Notes under the pieces: generated by a model
Database searches by the model: none
Told to the model about the DNA's origin: nothing
Seen by the model: the letters and a program-made list of their open reading frames with translations, nothing else
DNA from: Piliocolobus tephrosceles
Taxonomy: Eukaryota; Chordata; Mammalia; Primates; Cercopithecidae
NCBI RefSeq assembly: GCF_002776525.5
Contig: NC_045441.1
Span: 90,605,298-90,669,297 of the forward strand
Reading direction: 5' to 3'
Length of the DNA stretch: 64,000 nt
Shown here: positions 58,742 through 64,000 of the stretch, piece after piece
Layout of the letters: each line of letters opens with the position of its first letter
Numbering within the stretch: position 1 is the first letter of the stretch
Position numbers and translations under genes: made by a program

Positions 58742-60266
58742 GTAAAATATTAATGAATCATGCTTTCAATGATTCTTTTATAAACTTCTATTCACTCTAT
58801 GACACACCGCTGTGGAAATTCTCCTTATATTGTGTTTTCCCGATAGGGCATGAACATAACATTTAGAACTCCCAGAATGTTCAGGAGTTCTTCTGACAGA
58901 ATTTCTGGCCATTATATTTGGAGGAAATAGTCAAAGGGCAAAAATATTTCTGATGAGGTATATGAGAACACTGACTACATAGTCAACTGGTTAGAGTTTC
59001 TAAAATCAGCATGGTACTAAACGCAAAATCATCAGCAGGGTGTGGAGTGGAAGCAGTAAAAGAAGCTTCTTTCTCTCTCAGACCAGAAACAAAACAAAAC
59101 CAAAGCAAACCACAGGGCCAATTCAGTAATGACCACTTTGACAAGCCTTAGCTGTGGTTAGAGGTATTGTTACTAATTGCAGGCAAATCTGGAATTGCAT
59201 CTTCAGAGACTCAGGTACTGCAGGCGACAAGCGTAACAACATGAAACAAGTAGTGCTCATAGAAAGAGAGTAAAAGAGGAAACCATTCAGGTTGCTTTAT
59301 CCTGGTGTGTTTTGAAATTGCCCATATAAAAAGCCCATTTGGAGAAGTCAGGCAGCTAAATCTATCTTTTTTCCCGAGGAGTAGGTTTTGAGCTTAATTA
59401 CCCAACTCCGCCAAATAATAATGATAATAATGATAACGTCTACTTTTGACCATGTATTTTACATGAAACTTTTAAGGTGAAAAAAAAAAGGAAGAACTTC
59501 CTTTATTTTGATTATGAAGAATAAAAATACAAATAATTACACAGGAAACTTCGTCCCCCACCTTTCTTCGGAAATTGATGTTAGGTGTTTTCACTTTGTT
59601 CTTTTTCTCTATCCTTTTGTGTTTGTTGTTATTTTAAATGAAATTAAAACTCCAGCTTATTTTCCAAATAAATGCTTGTCTTGTCGTTTAAGTGAGAGCA
59701 GAAGGGATATGGTAGCAATTAAAATCAAGTCACTAATTCAGGACTTTGTTCATTTGAAGGGAGGTGGGGTGTGGAGAAAGTAGTGTTATGAAGTTTGTCT
59801 CATGATCTGGTGAAGGTGAGGGCATGACCTCGAAAGGCTCTATTTCCAAAACTGAGCTGTCATTAGTAACAGTGCTATTGAAAACGAACTTTCAGTTTGA
59901 ACTTTAAGCCTTCCCTAGAAGAGGACCTGTTTTCTTAATGAGCACTCTACATGAGGTCATGTTTTTGTAATCTGCCCTTAACTGGGTTCTAGGACAAAGA
60001 GACTCGATTTGGAACCTCAGCTAGTGGGAAGGTACCACATGGACCTAACTTACTAGCCAGGGGATGATACTCTATCCTTAGTGGGATATATAAATTAGTA
60101 GATTCAATAGTCAGGGATCAGCAGTCCTTGGAAGGCAAGACATAGAAAACGTCCTCTTTCCTCAGCTAGGTGTAGACAACCTAAGTGGAAAGTTATTTTG
60201 TGAGCTGAGGGGTGGGTGGTGTTTCCAGGCAGATTTACGTGACACTTTTCTTGGTGTGGTTTGCAG
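58742..60266 (+). other. HGF: HGF intron 6
   Basis: This 1.5-kb phase-2 intron starts gtaaaa and ends GTTTGCAG. No interspersed repeat was recognised; it holds a short imperfect (AAT/GAT)n run at 59415-59436. Confidence 0.9.
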
Positions 60267-60385
60267 ATATCCCGACAAGGGCTTTGATGATAATTATTGC
60301 CGCAATCCCGATGGCCAGCCGAGGCCATGGTGCTATACTCTTGACCCTCACACCCGCTGGGAGTACTGTGCAATTAAAACATGCG
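60267..60385 (+). CDS. HGF: HGF exon 7: second half of kringle 2
   Basis: The acceptor is GTTTGCAG|AT and the donor GCG|gtaagt (phase 1). The exon encodes the end of codon 249 to Cys288 and the first base of codon 289. It carries the kringle signatures DNYCRNPDG, PWCYT and WEYC and the closing Cys288. The residues match human. Reading through gives Gly-Lys-TGA. The next constitutive exon (kringle 3) is not found before 64000, so intron 7 is longer than 3.6 kb. Confidence 0.97.
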
Positions 60386-60555
60386 GTAAGTGAAGGTCAA
60401 ATTTATTGCTTCCTTTTCCTCTCACAGACTGGATCTAAGGAGGCGATTATTAGTGAGACAGGTTAACAACTATTTAACTTGATGCTTTAATGTGTGCAGG
60501 TTTTAATATTTTAAGAATGTGTTACATAATCCTATCCAATCTTTTGCATTTTCAG

Positions 60556-60743
60556 AGACTGATTATTTTGACAGTGATAAATATGCAAATACACACATCC
60601 ACAGAAAACATTTTTACTTATGGCAAAATGTTCAACATGGCAAGAGCCTAAACATTCTAATGTTATCAAGAAAATCTGAAAAATCACAGAGAGAGAAAAA
60701 GATCAGAAATGTGCGCAGCATCACAAAGTCATTAGGGGAGTAA
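60556..60743 (+). CDS. HGF: Putative alternative terminal exon of NK2 isoform
   Basis: A good acceptor (CTTTTGCATTTTCAG) ends at 60555. Joined to exon 7 (phase 1) it gives Glu-Thr as residues 289-290, the two residues that end the human NK2 isoform as I remember it. In this sequence the next codons are Asp-Tyr-Phe rather than stop, and the frame runs 62 codons to a TAA at 60741. The tail is rich in Lys, Arg, His and Ser and resembles no domain. A single T missing after ACT relative to a human ACT-TGA would explain it. Exon use is inferred, not seen. No canonical AATAAA occurs soon after the stop. Confidence 0.5.
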
Positions 60744-61790
60744 AAGCTAGGAACTTAGACCCTTACCTTCCAATCCTGTATCCTTTACCTACCTTTCCTC
60801 CCCAGAGATATAACATGAGCTCTCAACTGATGGTGAACCTCTTGTGGTGAGTGACAGAGGCTGCAATGAAGAATAATAAGTCTAACAGAAGTTTATCACA
60901 GATGTCTCTAATACCTATAGCTGATCCCTACCTCTCTGGCTGTCCTTGTACCCAGCCTGCATCCTGTTTCAATCTGTCTTTTAGCAGTCCATACAATCAT
61001 TTTTCTATATGCTGACCCTTACCCAGCTTTTCTGAATTTATGATAAAAACTATTTTTTTAACCTGTTTTGTATTATTCCTTTCGCTCTATGAACTTGGTC
61101 CTCTCCTCTATGGTTAACTCACACATTTTCACTGTTCTCTTAAATAATATTACATAATATTTTCATTTCTTTGAATACAGTTCTTATTTTTTTCAACTGG
61201 ATCCTAAAATTCTTTAAAATCAATAGAATTGCATAAATTTAGTAAGGTATAATAATGTTATAAATTGGCCTGATAATATAAAGTTATGTATATATGGACA
61301 GATATGTAAAGCTAAATAAGCTCCATAAGATCAGGCACCAGCACCTAGAGTAAAATATACAATTAAGAGGGCATGGATTGATTTTCATATATTTCACTAT
61401 AGCAGAATGATGGGGAAATTCCTCTGAACAAACCTAATTGAATATTAACCATGCCATGATACTGCCAAGGTAAATCTCTCTCAATGTAGACCTGCTGATA
61501 AAAGGAAATGTTTTGGACAACTCTTAATATTTTGGACAACAGTCCCATAGGCAGGGGATATGTCTGGCATATATGAAATAACTGAAGAATCTGGAAGCCT
61601 TTCAGAGTAAAACACTGTGTTCCCAGGAAATCGAATCATCTGTTTTGTCCTTTAAAATAAAAAATGATTCCTGTGATAGTGTTTCTCTGTATAGATTGGG
61701 TTGGTTCCACTCACTGACTTTTAAAATTGTATTAGTCTTCCCATTGTTCTACACCAGTTAGGTATAATAAACCAACTATTTCCCTTTTGA

Positions 61791-61800
61791 TTGTGTGTGT

Positions 61801-61854
<54 letters not shown>
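61791..61854. repeat. (TG)n microsatellite in intron 7
   Basis: About 28 TG units with TATG interruptions close to both ends, directly before an antisense Alu. Confidence 0.97.
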
Positions 61855-61855
<1 letters not shown>

Positions 61856-61865
61856 GTTTAGGTAC

Positions 61866-62164
61866 TTTTTTTTTTTTTTTTTGAGATGGAGTTTCACTCT
61901 TGTTTCCCAGGCTGGAGTGCAATGGCACAATCTCGGCTTGCCACAACCTCCACCTCCTGGGTTCAAGCGATTCTCCTGCCTCAGCCTCCTGAGAAGCTGA
62001 GATTACAGGCATGTACCACCACACCTGGCTAATTTTGTATTTTTAGTAGAGACAGAGTTTCTCTATGTTGGTCAGGCTGGTCTCAAACTCCTGACCTCAG
62101 GTGATCTGCCCACCTTGGCCTCCCAAAGTGCTGGGATTACAGGCATGAGCCACCATACCTGGTC
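61866..62164 (-). mobile_element. AluS-like SINE, antisense, with target duplication
   Basis: T17, then GAGATGGAGTTTCACTCTTG to CACCATACCTGGTC. The duplication GTTTAGGTAC lies at 61856-61865 and 62166-62175. Confidence 0.94.
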
Positions 62165-62204
62165 AGTTTAGGTACTCTTATAAATCTTCTCTGGAATAAA
62201 ACCT

Positions 62205-62250
62205 GTACACACACACACACAGACACACACACACACACACACATACACAC
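62205..62250. repeat. (CA)n microsatellite in intron 7
   Basis: Two CA runs separated by CAGACA, then CATACACACG. Confidence 0.95.
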
Positions 62251-62635
62251 GCTCACCTGCACATTCACCCTTCAACTGGCATGCACACATGCACAAGAAA
62301 TCCAAATGTTGCCCTCCTCTTCAGTTCCAAACCAATCTTTAGGGTATTTTTAAAAAGAGATTGAGAGGCAAGAAATACAATGACTATGACACTTTCTAGC
62401 TATTAAGTAGGTTTCTTTTTTCTCTTCTGTCCAAAGAGGAGCTGGCTAGTTACACAAGTAACATGCTATATAATTCCAATGTCTTTGTTAAGCAGAGGAT
62501 AGTATTTATAGGGTGTTAATTCTAAAAAAAAATTCTGATTATAACTTCATATTCTGAATAACAGTTGGTTCTATATATTAGTTTCCTGCTTTTCGGAGAC
62601 AAATAATAACATTTGTTAAATTTATTGTATTTTCT

Positions 62636-62885
62636 TTAAGTTTTAAGTTTAGGTGTACATGTGCGGGTTTGTTATGTAGGTAAACCTATGTCATAGGGTT
62701 TTGTTGTAAAGATTATTTTGTCACCCGGGCATTAAACTTAGGACCCATTAGTTATTTTTCCCAATCCTCTCCCTTCTCCTATCTACCACCCTCCAGTGGG
62801 CCCCAATGTCTATTGTTCCCCTGTATGTGTCCATGTGTTCTCATCATTTAGCTGCCACTTATAAGTAAGAACATGCAGTATTAGT
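62636..62885 (-). mobile_element. L1 3' end fragment (antisense)
   Basis: TTTAAGTTTAGGTGTACATGTGCGGGTTTGTTATGTAGG, CCTATGTCATAGGGT, CTCCAGTGGGCCCCAATGTCTATTG and TGTCCATGTGTTCTCATCATTTAGC are the well-known reverse-orientation L1 3' UTR landmarks. No ORF2 coding sequence is attached. Confidence 0.88.
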
Positions 62886-63937
62886 ATTTTTATGAAGTAA
62901 ACTTCAACAGGTCCCTGGAAATTTAAAAACTGTCTTGTGATTGATACCCCTTAGAAATCACATTGAGTATTTAGATCAGTTCACAAACTTCTTGGACTGA
63001 ACATACATTTATACTCTTTGACATTATTGGGAAGCCCAAATTATCTGTGTGGATTATATGAATCCATGTTTACTATATTAGAAATTAAAACAGGAAATTC
63101 AAAACATGTATTCATTCATTTAAAACAGCAGTAAGGCCATTAGCTATTAATAAATATATTTTACTGAAAAATAGTAAACAGTGGCATTGTCAACTTTTTA
63201 AAAATTTGGCATTTAAAATAATTTTACTTAATGACACCTTAAATGAAGACAGTTGGGTGTCTTGTATTTGCTTTTGCCGTCAGTCTTTCGGGATATCACA
63301 TATCACATGCCATCTGAAAGCTTCATGGTGTAAAGAACAAATGATCTCTTAACATTACTGTGAAAATAGTTTTGATCTCCTGGATCCCTGAAAGGATCTC
63401 AGGAACCTCATGTGTCCCAGGATGCTCTAAGAACAACTTTTTGCTATATATCAGAACATGCAAGATTGACACAGTCCCCTTAAGAGTACACTAATTAGTA
63501 TTTACCTATGGGCTACTCCAATTTCCCTCAGCCCCTCGGAACCAGAAACTCACCTCTTTTCTTATTGATTATCTTTTATCCTGATTTTCTTCATGAATCC
63601 TGTAAAGGGGGTTGAGAGCGTCTGTTCTGCCTTGTAAGCTCTCTTTTGCATGATTGATACCATTATTTGCCCAGTTTAAAATCCAAAAGCCCGGCATAAT
63701 CCCAGATACAGCCTTCTCCTTCACTCTTCACATTTCATTTATCACCAAGTCCTGTCAATTTTATCTTCTATATACCTTTCACGTAAGACCATTTCACTCC
63801 ATCATTGTCTACTTTGTCTAAGAGAGTATCATTTTTAACACGAATGGCCTTCAGAGTGAAATATCTCTATCCATTATTTTTCCCTGCAAAAGAGAATGTT
63901 TTCGAAAATCTGATGATATCATTCCTCGTCTACAGAA

Positions 63938-63982
63938 CACCACACACACTCACGCACGCACACATACACACCTCTACACATA
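63938..63982. repeat. Imperfect CA/CG-rich microsatellite
   Basis: CACACACACTCACGCACGCACACATACACACC; interrupted CA repeat near the window end. Confidence 0.8.
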
Positions 63983-64000
63983 AATTAAAAAGCCTTCAAT

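Larger units (their letters stand above)
33611..64000 (+). other. HGF: HGF gene locus (5' part, exons 1-7; continues past window end)
   Basis: This is the hepatocyte growth factor gene. HGF is a secreted plasminogen-related ligand of the MET receptor tyrosine kinase, made mainly by mesenchymal cells. Seven exons with canonical GT-AG borders join into one open frame of 865 nt (288 codons plus one base). Exon lengths are 88 (coding), 166, 113, 115, 143, 121 and 119 nt, and the intron phases alternate 1,2,1,2,1,2,1. Each kringle is therefore a two-exon module bounded by phase-1 introns, as expected for this family. The order is signal peptide, N domain, kringle 1, kringle 2. Kringles 3 and 4 and the inactive serine-protease-like beta chain are not in the window. 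Identification rests on near-complete identity with human HGF as remembered; only residues 32, 33 and 231 differ. Confidence 0.98.
60386..64000 (+). other. HGF: HGF intron 7 (partial)
   Basis: This phase-1 intron starts gtaagt and continues past the window end. It contains the candidate NK2 terminal exon, a (TG)n microsatellite, an antisense Alu with a target duplication, two CA-rich tracts and an antisense L1 3' end. Positions 60744-61780 and 62890-63930 show no recognised feature. Confidence 0.9.

Overview
This window is nuclear DNA from a primate, almost certainly a catarrhine (Old World monkey or ape). Seven canonical GT-AG exons on the + strand encode the first 288 residues of hepatocyte growth factor (HGF, scatter factor). 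Both flanks and introns are full of Alu elements, including AluY-type copies, together with older MIR, MLT1, MER5A, MER1 and Tigger1 copies. The encoded protein matches human HGF as I remember it except at three residues (32, 33 and 231), so I infer a non-human primate or a divergent allele. Nothing microbial, no CRISPR array and no RNA gene was found.

Layout: 1-33610 is AT-rich intergenic DNA upstream of HGF with no credible coding exon. It carries SINEs, two MLT1-type LTR fragments, an internally deleted Tigger1 transposon, and simple and tandem repeats. About 32660-33610 is the HGF promoter region. It holds an interrupted A-tract at the place of the human DATE element, a PPAR-gamma/COUP-TF-type composite site, a G-rich stretch fitting a G-quadruplex pattern, and an AT-rich TATA-like motif. 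The coding exons are 33713-33800, 40844-41009, 45193-45305, 46678-46792, 51755-51897, 58621-58741 and 60267-60385. They encode the signal peptide, the N (PAN/apple) domain, kringle 1 and kringle 2. Kringles 3-4 and the protease-like domain lie beyond 64000.

The most interesting content is the isoform machinery. Exon 5 has two acceptors 15 nt apart, which explains the five-residue-deleted isoform (dHGF). Read-through of exon 5 gives Gly-Lys-stop with three poly(A) signals within 100 nt, which is the NK1 isoform of 210 residues. An acceptor 170 nt after exon 7 gives the Glu-Thr start of the NK2 tail, but here the frame stays open for 62 codons instead of stopping, unlike human as I recall it. 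Intron 4 contains the short TGA / GATGATGAAA element whose deletion in humans causes DFNB39 deafness. No wholly unknown system is evident. The value lies in species-specific changes to known regulatory and isoform elements and in well-preserved transposon fossils.
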